A DNA stretch of 64,000 nt from positions 62,001 to 126,000 of the forward strand of contig BJUU01000002.1 of NCBI GenBank assembly GCA_007988785.1, given 5' to 3'. Both the position numbers and the translations under genes were made by a program. This document shows positions 25,282 to 33,974 of the stretch, one piece after another. The notes below the pieces were generated by a model that worked only from the letters and a program-made list of their open reading frames with translations, searched no databases and was not told the origin of the DNA. The DNA comes from Agrococcus baldri. GTDB taxonomy: Bacteria; Actinomycetota; Actinomycetes; Actinomycetales; Microbacteriaceae. How positions within the stretch are numbered: position 1 is the first letter of the stretch; each line of letters opens with the position of its first letter.

Positions 25282-26202
25282 ATGCGAGTATTCGTGGCAG
25301 GCGGCTCGGGTGCGATCGGGCGGCGGATGGTGCCGCAACTGGTCGCGCGCGGCCATCAGGTGACGGCGACGACCACCGATCCCGACAAGCGCGCCATGCT
25401 CGAGCAGCTGGGCGCGACCGCGGTCACCATGGACGGGCTCGACGCCGCGCAGGTCGGCGAGGCCGTCGCGGCCGCCGAACCCGACGCGGTCGTGCACCAG
25501 ATGACGTCGATCGGCGCGATCGACATGAAGCACCTCGACCGGGCCTTCGCGCAGACGAACCGGCTCCGCACCGAAGGGCTCGACCACCTGCTCGCCGCTG
25601 TGCGAGCATCGGGCGTGCCGCACGTGGTGGCGCAGAGCTACGGCGCCTGGAACGGCATCCGGAAGGGCGGATGGGTGAAGACCGAGAGCGATGGGCTCGA
25701 CCCGATGGCGGGCACGGCCGCGGAGCCCGTCATGGCGGCCGTCAGCCGGCTCGAGCGCCTCGTCGTCGACGCCGGAGGCGCCGCACTGCGCTACGGCTGG
25801 CTGTACGGCCCGGGGTCGACCGAGATCCTCGCCGAGCCGGTGCGCAAGCGGCAGTTCCCGGTCGTCGGCGGCGGCGCCGGCCGCACCTCCTGGGTGCATC
25901 TCGACGACGCCGCGAGCGCGACGGTGCTCGCGATCGAGCAGCGGGCGCAGGGGGTGTTCAACATCGTCGACGACGAGCCGGCGCCGGTGAGCGACTGGCT
26001 GCCGCACCTGGCGAGCCTCGCGGGCGGCAAGCCTCCGCTGCGCATGCCCGCGTGGCTCGCGCGGCCGTTCGCCGGGTCCGCCGGCGTGCTGATGATGACC
26101 GAGGGCCGCGCGTACTCGAACGCGAAGGCCAAGCAGCAGCTCGGCTGGCAGCCGCAGCACCCGTCGTGGCGCGAGGGCTTCGCGCAGGATCTGGCGGCAT
26201 GA
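25282..26202 (+). CDS. NAD-dependent epimerase/dehydratase-family protein
   Basis: A 306-residue extended SDR. The Rossmann motif is FVAGGSGAIGRRMVPQL (GGxGxxG), followed by TDPDKRAMLEQLGATAVTMDGLD and AVVHQMTSIGAID. The usual YxxxK is not conserved (QSYGAWNGIRKGGW), so catalysis may be atypical. C-terminal sequence RTSWVHLDDAASATVLAIE and SNAKAKQQLGWQPQHPSWREGF follows the family. Its TGA overlaps the ATG of a sigma-factor gene, a pairing often seen between SigJ-type ECF genes and SDR or monooxygenase genes. Confidence 0.82.
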   Translation: MRVFVAGGSGAIGRRMVPQLVARGHQVTATTTDPDKRAMLEQLGATAVTMDGLDAAQVGEAVAAAEPDAVVHQMTSIGAIDMKHLDRAFAQTNRLRTEGLDHLLAAVRASGVPHVVAQSYGAWNGIRKGGWVKTESDGLDPMAGTAAEPVMAAVSRLERLVVDAGGAALRYGWLYGPGSTEILAEPVRKRQFPVVGGGAGRTSWVHLDDAASATVLAIEQRAQGVFNIVDDEPAPVSDWLPHLASLAGGKPPLRMPAWLARPFAGSAGVLMMTEGRAYSNAKAKQQLGWQPQHPSWREGFAQDLAA

Positions 26203-27124
26203 GCGACGCCGAGGAGTTCGAGCGGCTGCGGCCGCTGCTCTTCTCGATCGCCTACCGCATCCTGGGCAGCGTCGCCGAGGCGGAGGACGCGGTGCAGGAG
26301 ACCTGGATCCGGTACGACGCCGATGACGCGCGCCCCGCATCCGTGAAGTCCTACCTCGCCGCGATCGTCACCCGCATCTCGATCGACGTGCTGCGCTCGG
26401 CGCGGGTGCGGCGCGAGGAGTACGTGGGCGAGTGGCTGCCGGAGCCGCTGCTCGACGACCCCTACCGCGACCCCGAGCGCGCGGCCGAGCTCGCCGACTC
26501 GCTCACCACCGCGTCGCTGCTGCTGCTCGAGCGGCTCAGCCCGCTCGAGCAGCAGCCTTCGTGCTGCACGAGGTGTTCGCGTTCGACTTCGCGGCGATCG
26601 CGACGACGTTGGGCCGCTCGGAGCCCGCCGTGCGCCAGCTCGCCGCCCGTGCCCGCAAGCACATGGACGACGGCCGCGCGCGGTACGAGGCGGATGCGCG
26701 GGAGGCCGAGGCGCTCACCGCGCGGTTCCTGGCGGCGCTGCAGCACGGCGACGTGGAGGGCATGCGCGAGCTGCTGGCGGCGGATGCGGCGATGCCGGCG
26801 GACAGCGGCGGCAAGGCCCCGCTCTGGGGTCGCGGCACGTGGGGCGCCGAGCGCATGGTCGGCAAGCTCGCCCAGATGGGGCCGGCGTTCCTCGCGGCTG
26901 GCTGCACGATCGAGCAGCGGGCGGTCAACGGCCGGCCGGGCGCGATCGTGCGCGACCCCGAGCGCCGCATCCTCGCCACCTGGGGCTTCGACGTCGCGGC
27001 CGGCCGCATCTCGGCCATGCGCATCATCCTCAACCCCGACAAGCTGCGGCACCTGGGGCCGGTGGCGGATGCGTGGGCGCTGCTGCAGGACGCGGGCTCG
27101 GCCGGGCGGGCACGCGGCGAATAG
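26199..27124 (+). pseudogene. SigJ-like ECF sigma factor with SnoaL domain, frameshifted
   Basis: The first part (from ATG 26199) encodes region 2 (LLFSIAYRILGSVAEAEDAVQETW) through LLLLERLSPLEQ. At about 26552 the frame shifts: the rest of region 4 (AAFVLHEVFAFDFAAIATTLGRSEPAVRQLAARARKHM, in pieces) and the C-terminal SnoaL-like domain (ALTARFLAALQHGDVEGMREL) continue in another frame to 27124. One base appears to be missing in CTCGAGCAGCAGCC, where a Leu-Glu-Arg-Ala-Ala-Phe reading is expected. Either the gene is inactive or this is a sequencing error; the two halves are otherwise intact. The ATG overlaps the upstream epimerase stop. Confidence 0.85.
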
Positions 27125-27214
27125 CGTCGCGGCGAGGAGCTTCGGCCGGCGACACCTCCCGGCCACCTCTCCCGGCTACGGTCGGCCTCGACCCCCTCGA
27201 GAAAGCGAGCCTCC

Positions 27215-27661
27215 GTGCGCCGGTACCGCACCGCATCCGCCCTCATGCTCGCGCAGGGCGTGCTCATGGAGCTCGCCCCGTTCCTCGCGCTCGGCCCGCT
27301 GCTGCTGGCCGGCGTCGACGTCGCGACGTTCGGCCGCTACTTCTCGTTCGCGCTGCCCTACCTGCAGCAGAACCTGCTGCAGATGATGGTGATGGCCGGC
27401 ATCTTCGGCGCCGTGCGCGTGATCGGCGCGGTCGGCCTGTGGCGGGGGCGCATGTGGGGCCTGGCGCTGTCGGTCATCAGCTGCACCGTGACGATGGTGC
27501 TGATGATCTTCATGCTGCCCGCCGGCATCGCCGACGGCCTGCTCTCGTGCACCGCGCTCGTGCTCATGCTCACCGCCTACTACGGCAGCCGCGCGATCCC
27601 GACGCGCGAGGGGCGGGCGGATGCGTCCACGGCGCCGGCGACTCAGGTCGCGGCGCGCTGA
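27215..27661 (+). CDS. Four-helix integral membrane protein, unknown
   Basis: A 148-residue protein with four hydrophobic segments (around 8-34, 52-74, 78-104 and 106-122) and short loops; no family was recognised. Met-rich helices (LLQMMVMAGIFGAVRVIG, MVLMIFMLPAG) are notable. The GTG at 27215 puts a short basic MRRYR at the N-terminus. Its last 19 nt overlap the 3' end of the convergent ABC ATPase gene. Confidence 0.65.
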   Translation: MRRYRTASALMLAQGVLMELAPFLALGPLLLAGVDVATFGRYFSFALPYLQQNLLQMMVMAGIFGAVRVIGAVGLWRGRMWGLALSVISCTVTMVLMIFMLPAGIADGLLSCTALVLMLTAYYGSRAIPTREGRADASTAPATQVAAR

Positions 27662-28458
27662 CGCGGCACCACCATCGGCGTGCCCGACTGCGGGTCGGCG
27701 ACGATCTCGGCGTCGAGGCCGAACACCTCGGCCGCGAGCGCCTCGGTCACGACCTCCGCGGGCCTGCCCTGCGCTGCGATGCGCCCGCCGTGCATGACGA
27801 CGAGCCAGTCGGCGTAGCGCGCCGCCTGGTTGAGGTCATGCAGCACCGCGACCACCGTGCGCCCCTCGGATCGCAGATCCTGCGCGAGGTGCAGCAGCTC
27901 GATCTGGTGCGCGATGTCGAGGAACGAGGTGGGCTCGTCGAGCAGCACGTGGTCGGTCTGCTGCGCGATCACGAGCGCGAGCCAGACCCGCTGCCGCTGG
28001 CCGCCCGAGAGCTCGGCGACCCGCCGGTCGGCGTCGCCGGCGACACCGGTCGCCTCGAGCGCCGCGTCGACGATCGCGGCGTCGCCCGGCAGCCACTGCC
28101 GCAGCAGGGTGTGGTGCGGATGCCGTGCACGGGCGACGAGGTCGCGCACCGTGATCATGTCGGGGGCGACGGGCTCCTGCGGCAGCAACGCGATGCGGCG
28201 ACCGAGCTCGCGGCCGCCGTGGCTCCGCAGGTCGCGGCCGTCGAGCTCGACGACGCCCGCGGCCGGCCGCAGCGCCCCGCCGAGCGCGCGCAGCAGGGTC
28301 GACTTGCCGCATCCGTTGGGCCCGATGACGGCGGTGAGCTCGCCGGTGCGAATGGTGAGGTCGAGGCCCGACGCGATCGTCGCATCCCCGTAGGCGAGCG
28401 TCAGCCCGCGGGCGACGAGCCCCGTGGTCGAGGGCGCAGTCTGCTGGTGTGCACTCAT
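27643..28458 (-). CDS. Siderophore-iron ABC transporter ATPase (FecE/FepC-like)
   Basis: A 271-residue ATPase: Walker A GPNGCGKST near 47, Q-loop LLPQEPVAPDM, signature ELSGGQRQRVWLA, Walker B HVLLDEPTSFLD and H-loop VLHDLNQAARYAD. It powers import of a ferric siderophore with the two upstream permeases. The ATG at 28458 overlaps the preceding permease stop by 4 nt. The operon is behind an iron box, so it should be induced on iron starvation. Confidence 0.92.
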   Translation of the reverse strand: MSAHQQTAPSTTGLVARGLTLAYGDATIASGLDLTIRTGELTAVIGPNGCGKSTLLRALGGALRPAAGVVELDGRDLRSHGGRELGRRIALLPQEPVAPDMITVRDLVARARHPHHTLLRQWLPGDAAIVDAALEATGVAGDADRRVAELSGGQRQRVWLALVIAQQTDHVLLDEPTSFLDIAHQIELLHLAQDLRSEGRTVVAVLHDLNQAARYADWLVVMHGGRIAAQGRPAEVVTEALAAEVFGLDAEIVADPQSGTPMVVPRQRAAT

Positions 28459-29525
28459 ATGCGTCCGATCCTCCATTCCCTGATGAGCAGCCAGCCGAGG
28501 TAGACGCCGCCGACGCCGGCGGTGAGCACGCCCACCGGCAGGCCCTCGGCGAAGGGCAGGTGCTGCGCGGCGAGGTCGGCGACGACCATGATGAGCGCAC
28601 CGGTGAGCGCGGTGGCGACGATCGGCGGCGAGGGCGCCGCCGTGATGCGGCGCGCGATCTGCGGCGCCGTGAGCGCGACGAACGCGATGGGGCCGGCGAC
28701 AGTGACGGCGGCCGCGGCGGCGAGCACCGCGAGCAGCACGGCGAGCGTGCGGGTGCGGTCGACGCGCACGCCGAGGCTGGCCGCGAGGTCGTCGCCGAGC
28801 TCGACCGCGGCCAGCCGGCCCGAGAGCAGGCCGGCGAGCAGCAGCACGACGACGGATGCGGCGGTCACCCAGCGCACGTCGTCCCAGTCGCTGCTGTTGA
28901 TGGATCCGGCGAGGTAGCCGGCCAGCTGCGAGGCCTCGTCGCGCAGCGCCACCGACACCACGTACTGCGTGATCGCGTGCGCCATGGCGGCGACGCCGAT
29001 GCCGGCGATGATGACCCGCGACGGCGAGGTGAAGCCGCGGCCGGTGGCGAGCCAGACGAGCCCGATCGCCACGACCGCGCCGACGAGCGCGCCGACCGGC
29101 GCGGGCACGAGGCCCGGCAGCAGCAGGGTCGCGAGCGCGACGCCCGCACCGGCGCCCGCGCCGAGGCCGATGATGTCGGGGCTGCCGAGCGGGTTGCGGG
29201 TGACGGTCTGGAAGAGGCTGCCCGAGATCGCGAGCAGGATGCCGACGCCGACCGCCACGAGCAGCCGTGGGCCGCGGATGCGCTCGAGCGCGAAGGTCGC
29301 GGTGGCCCTCGCCTCGCCCGCGAGCGCTGCGGGCAGCTCGAGCACGGGGATGCCGAGGCTGCCGAGCGACAGGGTGGCGACGGCAGCGAGCAGGATGGCG
29401 GCGAGCAGCGCGAGGCTGACGGCGAGGCCGCGGCGGTGGAAGGGCAGGGCGAGCGCGCGCCCGATGCGCAGCACCGGCTGCGGCTTCGGCGCCGGCGGCC
29501 GCTGCTCCTGCAGGGTGGCGGTCAT
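28455..29525 (-). CDS. Siderophore-iron ABC transporter permease (FecD/FepG-like)
   Basis: A 356-residue FecCD-family permease. Signatures: RIRGPRLLVAVGVGILLAISGSLFQTVTRNPLGSPDIIGLGAGAGAG (in segments), ALGDD-type loop AAVELGDDLAASLGV and GPIAFVALTAPQIARRIT, which includes the ATPase-coupling EAA-like region. About 9 to 10 membrane helices are expected. It pairs with the upstream permease to form the channel, and its start overlaps that gene's stop by 4 nt. Confidence 0.92.
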   Translation of the reverse strand: MTATLQEQRPPAPKPQPVLRIGRALALPFHRRGLAVSLALLAAILLAAVATLSLGSLGIPVLELPAALAGEARATATFALERIRGPRLLVAVGVGILLAISGSLFQTVTRNPLGSPDIIGLGAGAGAGVALATLLLPGLVPAPVGALVGAVVAIGLVWLATGRGFTSPSRVIIAGIGVAAMAHAITQYVVSVALRDEASQLAGYLAGSINSSDWDDVRWVTAASVVVLLLAGLLSGRLAAVELGDDLAASLGVRVDRTRTLAVLLAVLAAAAAVTVAGPIAFVALTAPQIARRITAAPSPPIVATALTGALIMVVADLAAQHLPFAEGLPVGVLTAGVGGVYLGWLLIREWRIGRI

Positions 29526-30535
29526 GCGCGCACCGCCCGTCCGCTGCGCACCGCGGCGAGCAGGAAGGGCGCGCCGGCGAAGGCGGTGACGATGCCGACC
29601 ATGAGCTCCTCGGGCCGCGCGATCACCCGGCCGACGCTGTCGGCGGCGATGAGCAGCGCGGCTCCCGCGAGCATCGAGGCGGGCAGCAGCCAGCGGTGGT
29701 CGACGCCCACCATCCAGCGCGCGATGTGCGGCACGGCGAGGCCGACGAAGGCGATCGGGCCCACGGCCGCGGTCGCCCCCGCGCACAGCAGGGTCGCCGC
29801 GAGGATGCCGACGCCGCGCACCAGCGGCACGCGCACGCCGAGCGAGGCCGCGACGTCGTCGCCGAGCGCGAGGCCGTTGAGGCCGGATGCGAGCAGCAGC
29901 GCGAGCACGAGTCCGGTGCCGATCGCCGGCAGCACGTCGATGACGGTCGAGAGGTCGGCGCCAGCGAGCGAGCCGATCACCCAGAACCGGAAGGAGTCGA
30001 ACACGGCCGGCTGGGTGAGGATCATCGCCTGGATGTAGGTGCCGAGCACGGCAGAGACGACGGCGCCGGCGAGCACGAGCGGCACCATGCTGCCGCCGCG
30101 CGAGCGACCGGCGACGAGCATCACGACGATGACGGTGACGAGCGCCCCGGGGATCGCGAACCAGACCGTCGCCTGCCCGGCGGCGACACCGAGCACTGCG
30201 GTCGCGGTGACCACCGATGCGGATGCGCCGACCGTCACCCCGATGAGGCCGGGGTCGCCGAGCGGGTTACGCGTGATGCCCTGCACGATGACGCCCGCCA
30301 TCGCGAGCGCGGCGCCGACGACGGCACCGACGAGGGTGCGCGGGACCCGGCTGTCGACGACCATCGCCAGGTGCGCATCCCCCATGCCCGTGAGCGCCTG
30401 CCAGACCTCGGCGGGGCTCGTCACCTTGCTGCCCGCGACCAGGCTCACCGCCGCCGCCAGTGCGAGCACTGCGGCGGCGGCGAGCAGCACCAGGCCGTTG
30501 CGCGCGGCCCGGGGGCGTGGCCCGCCCGAGGTCAC
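29522..30535 (-). CDS. Siderophore-iron ABC transporter permease (FecC/FepD-like)
   Basis: A 337-residue FecCD-family permease, the heterodimer partner of the next gene. Visible motifs: DSRVPRTLVGAVVGAALAMAGVIVQGITRNPLGDPGLIGVTVGAS (in pieces), LNGLALGDDVAASLGVRV and GPIAFVGLAVPHIARWMVG. The GTG at 30535 overlaps the stop of the binding-protein gene by 4 nt. Confidence 0.92.
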   Translation of the reverse strand: MTSGGPRPRAARNGLVLLAAAAVLALAAAVSLVAGSKVTSPAEVWQALTGMGDAHLAMVVDSRVPRTLVGAVVGAALAMAGVIVQGITRNPLGDPGLIGVTVGASASVVTATAVLGVAAGQATVWFAIPGALVTVIVVMLVAGRSRGGSMVPLVLAGAVVSAVLGTYIQAMILTQPAVFDSFRFWVIGSLAGADLSTVIDVLPAIGTGLVLALLLASGLNGLALGDDVAASLGVRVPLVRGVGILAATLLCAGATAAVGPIAFVGLAVPHIARWMVGVDHRWLLPASMLAGAALLIAADSVGRVIARPEELMVGIVTAFAGAPFLLAAVRSGRAVRA

Positions 30536-31560
30536 TGCCCGGCGTTGGCGACGGCTTCGTCGATCATCGGCACGTAGCGCTCGAGCGCCCACGGCACGGT
30601 GAGCGGGTTGATCATCGACGAGCCGGTGACGAAGGGCTGCTCCTGCGGCGCGACCACGGCGCCGTTCGCGACCGCGGGGATGGCGGCGTAGAGCGGCTGC
30701 GCCTCGACCTCCTCGCGGTTGGCCGGGTCGCTGTAGAAGGTGAAGACGAGGTCGGAGTCGGCGAGCTGATCGGCGTTCTCGAGGCCGATGAGGGCGGAGT
30801 CGGTGCCCTCGGTCTCCTCGAAGGTCTCGACGACGGGGTCGACGGTGAGGCCGAGCGCCGACACCATGGCGACGCGCTGCTCGGTGGGGAAGAAGACGCC
30901 GAGCGTGCCGGGGCCGGTGTTGTAGATGAAGGAGAAGGTGACGCCGGCGTACTCGTCGCGGGCGGCGTTCGCGAGCTGGTCGTCGATGTCGGCGATGAGC
31001 TGGGCGGCCTCCTCGGGCCGGCCCATGGCGGCGCCGATCGTCTCGATCTGCTGCTGCCAGGTGATCGTCCAGGGCTGCTCGGGGTAGGCGACGGTGGGGG
31101 CGATCTCGCTGAGCAGGTCGTACTGCTCCTGCGTCACGCCCGACCACGGGGCGAGGATGAGGTCGGGGTCGAGCTCGAGGATCGACTCGACGTCGAGCTC
31201 GGTGGCGCCGGTGAACTGCTGCGGCAGCTCGCCGCCCGCCTCGGTGACGGCCTCGTGGATCCACGGCATGTAGCCGGTCTCGTCGCTGCCCCAGGGGTAC
31301 TCCTCCATGCCGACCGGGGTGGTGCCGAGCGCGATGGCCGTCTCGGTGGATCCCTGGCCGAGCGTGACGATGCGCTCGGGCTGCTGCTCGATGACGGCCT
31401 CGCCGAGCGCGTGCTCGATGGTGACGGGCTCGAAGGCGGCGCCGGATGCGGTGTCTGCGTCGGGCGCGTCGTCGGCGGCTTGCGCCGAGCATCCGGTGAG
31501 CGCAAGGGCGAGCGCGGCGACGACGACGGCGGTGCGGCGCAGGGGCGTGGCAGTGGGCAT
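30532..31560 (-). CDS. Iron-siderophore substrate-binding lipoprotein
   Basis: A 342-residue class III (FepB/FhuD-like) binding protein. It has a signal peptide with lipobox ALTGC (Cys about residue 24), then IEHALGEAVIEQQPERIVTLGQGSTETAIALG and LDPDLILAPWSGVTQEQYDLLSEIAPTV, the two-lobe helical-backbone pattern. It should capture a ferric siderophore outside the membrane and deliver it to the two permeases. It is first in the operon, with an iron box about 70 nt upstream. Confidence 0.92.
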   Translation of the reverse strand: MPTATPLRRTAVVVAALALALTGCSAQAADDAPDADTASGAAFEPVTIEHALGEAVIEQQPERIVTLGQGSTETAIALGTTPVGMEEYPWGSDETGYMPWIHEAVTEAGGELPQQFTGATELDVESILELDPDLILAPWSGVTQEQYDLLSEIAPTVAYPEQPWTITWQQQIETIGAAMGRPEEAAQLIADIDDQLANAARDEYAGVTFSFIYNTGPGTLGVFFPTEQRVAMVSALGLTVDPVVETFEETEGTDSALIGLENADQLADSDLVFTFYSDPANREEVEAQPLYAAIPAVANGAVVAPQEQPFVTGSSMINPLTVPWALERYVPMIDEAVANAGQ

Positions 31561-31628
31561 GCTTCGAGAGCCTTCCTCGGGTGGAGTCTCATCGGCGGCG
31601 CAGCGGTGCGCGCGCGGCTTTGAGAGAG

Positions 31629-31647
31629 TAAGGCGAGCCTAACCTAA
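31629..31647 (-). promoter_or_regulatory. DtxR/IdeR iron box
   Basis: Read on the minus strand, TTAGGTTAGGCTCGCCTTA closely matches the 19-bp DtxR/IdeR consensus TTAGGTTAGGCTAACCTAA. It precedes the siderophore-transport operon and should bind the Fe2+-loaded repressor. Confidence 0.88.
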
Positions 31648-31877
31648 CTTCACCGCGGTCCGGCGACGGTCTCAGAACTCGTGCCCTGTGCGAAGCCCTG
31701 CGGCGGATCCGCTGCAGCGAACCGACAGGCCTGGCGAGCTCGGCGCCCAACGACACTCAGCGAGCACGGCAGATGCGGTGGGCCGCCGCCCGTACGAGGG
31801 ACCATCGCGGCGTCGGATCCGGTCGCGACCCGCTCACCGGCGCTTGTTCGTTCGCCAGGTGTCATGGTCCGACGGCG
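31648..31877. other. Non-coding gap, no gene seen
   Basis: About 230 bases lie between the iron box and the 3' end of the DUF2075 helicase gene. Short open frames here lack ribosome binding sites and codon bias. Nothing recognisable was found. Confidence 0.5.
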
Positions 31878-33617
31878 TCAGGATGCCGCAGTGGAAACGT
31901 GAGCGCGATCGAAGAATGGACGCAGCCTGTCCCGCAGCAGAGGGTCGACAACGTAGACGTATGTACCTCGGATTCCTCGAGTGAGCAGCACGACGTAGAT
32001 GTTGATGACCAGCTTCAGCAGGTCCTCGTCCGAATAGGTGATGCCGAGTGTCGGGTTGTTCCGCTTGCCGCGCTTGTCGAAGTATTTCTCGCGGCGAAAG
32101 ACCACGTTGCCTGAGCTCGGGTCCACGCCGACGTCCGGTCCGATGATCACCCCCGCATAGTTGAGGTCGTACCCCTGCACTGTGTGGATCGAACCGACCT
32201 CGTCGCGTGAGGTCGGCGAGCTGATCCAGTCGACGATCCGCTGATTCCACTGCAGCTCGATCCCGTCGATCACGACGTCGAAGGCCGCTTTGTCCGTCTG
32301 ACTGTTCCACGGCCAGGCATACCCCGCGACGAGTCGCGCCAGCCCGTGCTCATCGTCGCGCGCGAGGATCTCGGAGCGCATCGTGCCGAAGTCGTCGAAG
32401 AAGCGGAGGTCGTAGCCGGCGAAGCCACGGGGCGTCCCGTTGCCGTTCAGCGCGGCGCGCACGTACCCGACGTAGTCCTCGTCGCTTCGAATCCGCATCT
32501 GCGATGTGAGCGGATACAGACGACCTGCCATGCCTGCTTCCTCGACCAGCGCCGTCGTCGTCTCGAGAGGCAGGTCCCCCGGCCTGATCGCCTGGGCCTC
32601 GTCCAGAAGCAGCACCTGGTGGCGACTCTTCCGCCGGATCCAATCCAGTTGCGTCTTGGAGACATCGTCTGAGCCGAACAGCGACTCGGTGATCCGCTTG
32701 AAGTCGCGGTTCTGGAATCCCGAAGCCTGACTCGCCCGGATGGAGAGCCGGTGGGCTTCGTCGACGATGAGCAGGTCGAATTGCTCGGGGCTGCTGCCGA
32801 CCTGGAAGGGTGTGAGCACCATCGACGGGTCGAGACCGGGTGTCTTCTTGAACACGTTCTCGACGGATTTCCGCAGCGACTGCTGCGGGATCACGAGCCC
32901 GATGCGGATGCCCTCGAGCACCTCGCCGTAGCCGGGAGCGAAGAAGTCCGAGAACAGCGAGTCGGAGCTCGCCTCCTCCAGCTCCCTGCCCGCCGCGATG
33001 TCGACCAGCAGCTTCACGAGGAAGATCGCGACAACAGTCTTGCCGGTGCCCGGCGCTCCTCGGACGACGCTGGTGCTTGTCGCATCCGTCCCCAGATCCT
33101 CGAAGACGCCCTCCAGAATGTCCTCGACGGCGATCGCCTGCTCTTGCGTGAGTGCCTTGAACGGCGAGAGCTTGAACAGATCGGAGTTCTCGATCTGCGG
33201 GATCGAGCGCGAGAACAGGCCGAGCGCGCGCAGCTCGTCGAACACGGCGGCGAACGTCGTCTGGTAGTCGCCGCGCCGGTAGTAGTCCGCGTCGATGACG
33301 CCGTCGTTGCGATTCAGGACCTGGAACGCCCCATCGCCGCTGAAGAGCCGGATCAGGAACGATTCCAGATCGAGGCAGGCCGACTTGTTGAACGTCTCGT
33401 CCACGACGACGTGCGCCGTCTCGAGCCCGCGCTTCTCCGGCGAGGCGCGGTGCTGCTTCGCACGGCCGAGCATGTTGAGCGATTCGCCCACGTACACGCT
33501 GCTGCCGCCCGTGAGCGTGTACACGACCGGCCAGTTGGCGGCACGCGGATTCGCCCGGCTCCAGATCTCCAGTTGCTCATCCCTCAGCGGGACGGATTCG
33601 ACGCTAAAGCTGGTCAT
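31878..33617 (-). CDS. GIY-YIG nuclease / DUF2075 (Schlafen group 3-type) helicase fusion
   Basis: A 579-residue protein. Residues 30-105 form a GIY-YIG nuclease domain (VVY at 31-33, YVG at 42-44, R52 in LGRAKQH, E86 in LDLESFLI, N102 in VLNRNDG). Residues 155-579 form a DUF2075 SF1 helicase-like domain: Walker A GAPGTGKT (187-194), Walker B DEAH (286-289), VLLLDEAQAIRPGD near 340, LTSQMRIRSDEDYVGYV, a motif V-like GSIHTVQGYDLNYAGVIIG and terminal LLTRGIRGTYVYV. Such proteins are linked to nucleic-acid processing and phage defence, though this architecture is uncharacterised as far as I know. The ATG at 33617 overlaps the MazG-like stop by 14 nt, so the two are co-expressed. Confidence 0.88.
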   Translation of the reverse strand: MTSFSVESVPLRDEQLEIWSRANPRAANWPVVYTLTGGSSVYVGESLNMLGRAKQHRASPEKRGLETAHVVVDETFNKSACLDLESFLIRLFSGDGAFQVLNRNDGVIDADYYRRGDYQTTFAAVFDELRALGLFSRSIPQIENSDLFKLSPFKALTQEQAIAVEDILEGVFEDLGTDATSTSVVRGAPGTGKTVVAIFLVKLLVDIAAGRELEEASSDSLFSDFFAPGYGEVLEGIRIGLVIPQQSLRKSVENVFKKTPGLDPSMVLTPFQVGSSPEQFDLLIVDEAHRLSIRASQASGFQNRDFKRITESLFGSDDVSKTQLDWIRRKSRHQVLLLDEAQAIRPGDLPLETTTALVEEAGMAGRLYPLTSQMRIRSDEDYVGYVRAALNGNGTPRGFAGYDLRFFDDFGTMRSEILARDDEHGLARLVAGYAWPWNSQTDKAAFDVVIDGIELQWNQRIVDWISSPTSRDEVGSIHTVQGYDLNYAGVIIGPDVGVDPSSGNVVFRREKYFDKRGKRNNPTLGITYSDEDLLKLVINIYVVLLTRGIRGTYVYVVDPLLRDRLRPFFDRAHVSTAAS

Positions 33618-33924
33618 ACTTCGCGCTCGAGCCACGGGCCTTCTCGACCGGGTACTTCTTCCTCGTCACTGCAAGCTTCTCGAGCACGGCCTCGTCCGGA
33701 TCGACGCCGATGCGATCGGCCAGCAGCAGCGCATACGTCAGCACATCGGCAAGTTCTTCGCGAACGCGCTCGGGCTCGCCCTCCTCCGCCCACTGGAAGC
33801 ACTCCAGCAGCTCCGCGGCCTCGATCGAGATGCTCTTCGCGAGGTTGCCTGGGGTGTGGAATTGCGCCCAATCGCGTTCCGCGACGAATGCGCGCAGCGC
33901 ATCACGCGTTCGGTCGTCGGTCAT
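33604..33924 (-). CDS. MazG-like nucleotide pyrophosphohydrolase
   Basis: A 106-residue all-alpha NTP pyrophosphatase. The metal motif is visible as E35-x2-E38 (SIEAAELLECFQW) and E57-x2-D60 (EELADVLTYALLLADRIG). The C-terminus KLAVTRKKYPVEKARGSSAKYDQL matches the RS21-C6/MazG-like group, which hydrolyses dCTP or other (d)NTPs to the monophosphate and pyrophosphate. It is translated first and overlaps the GIY-YIG/DUF2075 gene by 14 nt; the pair recurs in other genomes to my knowledge, suggesting a functional unit. Confidence 0.88.
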   Translation of the reverse strand: MTDDRTRDALRAFVAERDWAQFHTPGNLAKSISIEAAELLECFQWAEEGEPERVREELADVLTYALLLADRIGVDPDEAVLEKLAVTRKKYPVEKARGSSAKYDQL

Positions 33925-33974
33925 GGCTTCACGCTATCCCGCGCGCGCCCGTCAGCGACCGACTCGAACCCCCA

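Noticed and set aside
24613-26340. A 575-residue minus-strand frame spanning the YjbR and epimerase genes
   Set aside because: Only its last 30 residues have meaning, as part of the SDR remnant; the rest mirrors real plus-strand genes.
31650-31865. Short open frames between the iron box and the helicase gene
   Set aside because: No ribosome binding site, no codon bias and no recognisable protein features on either strand.
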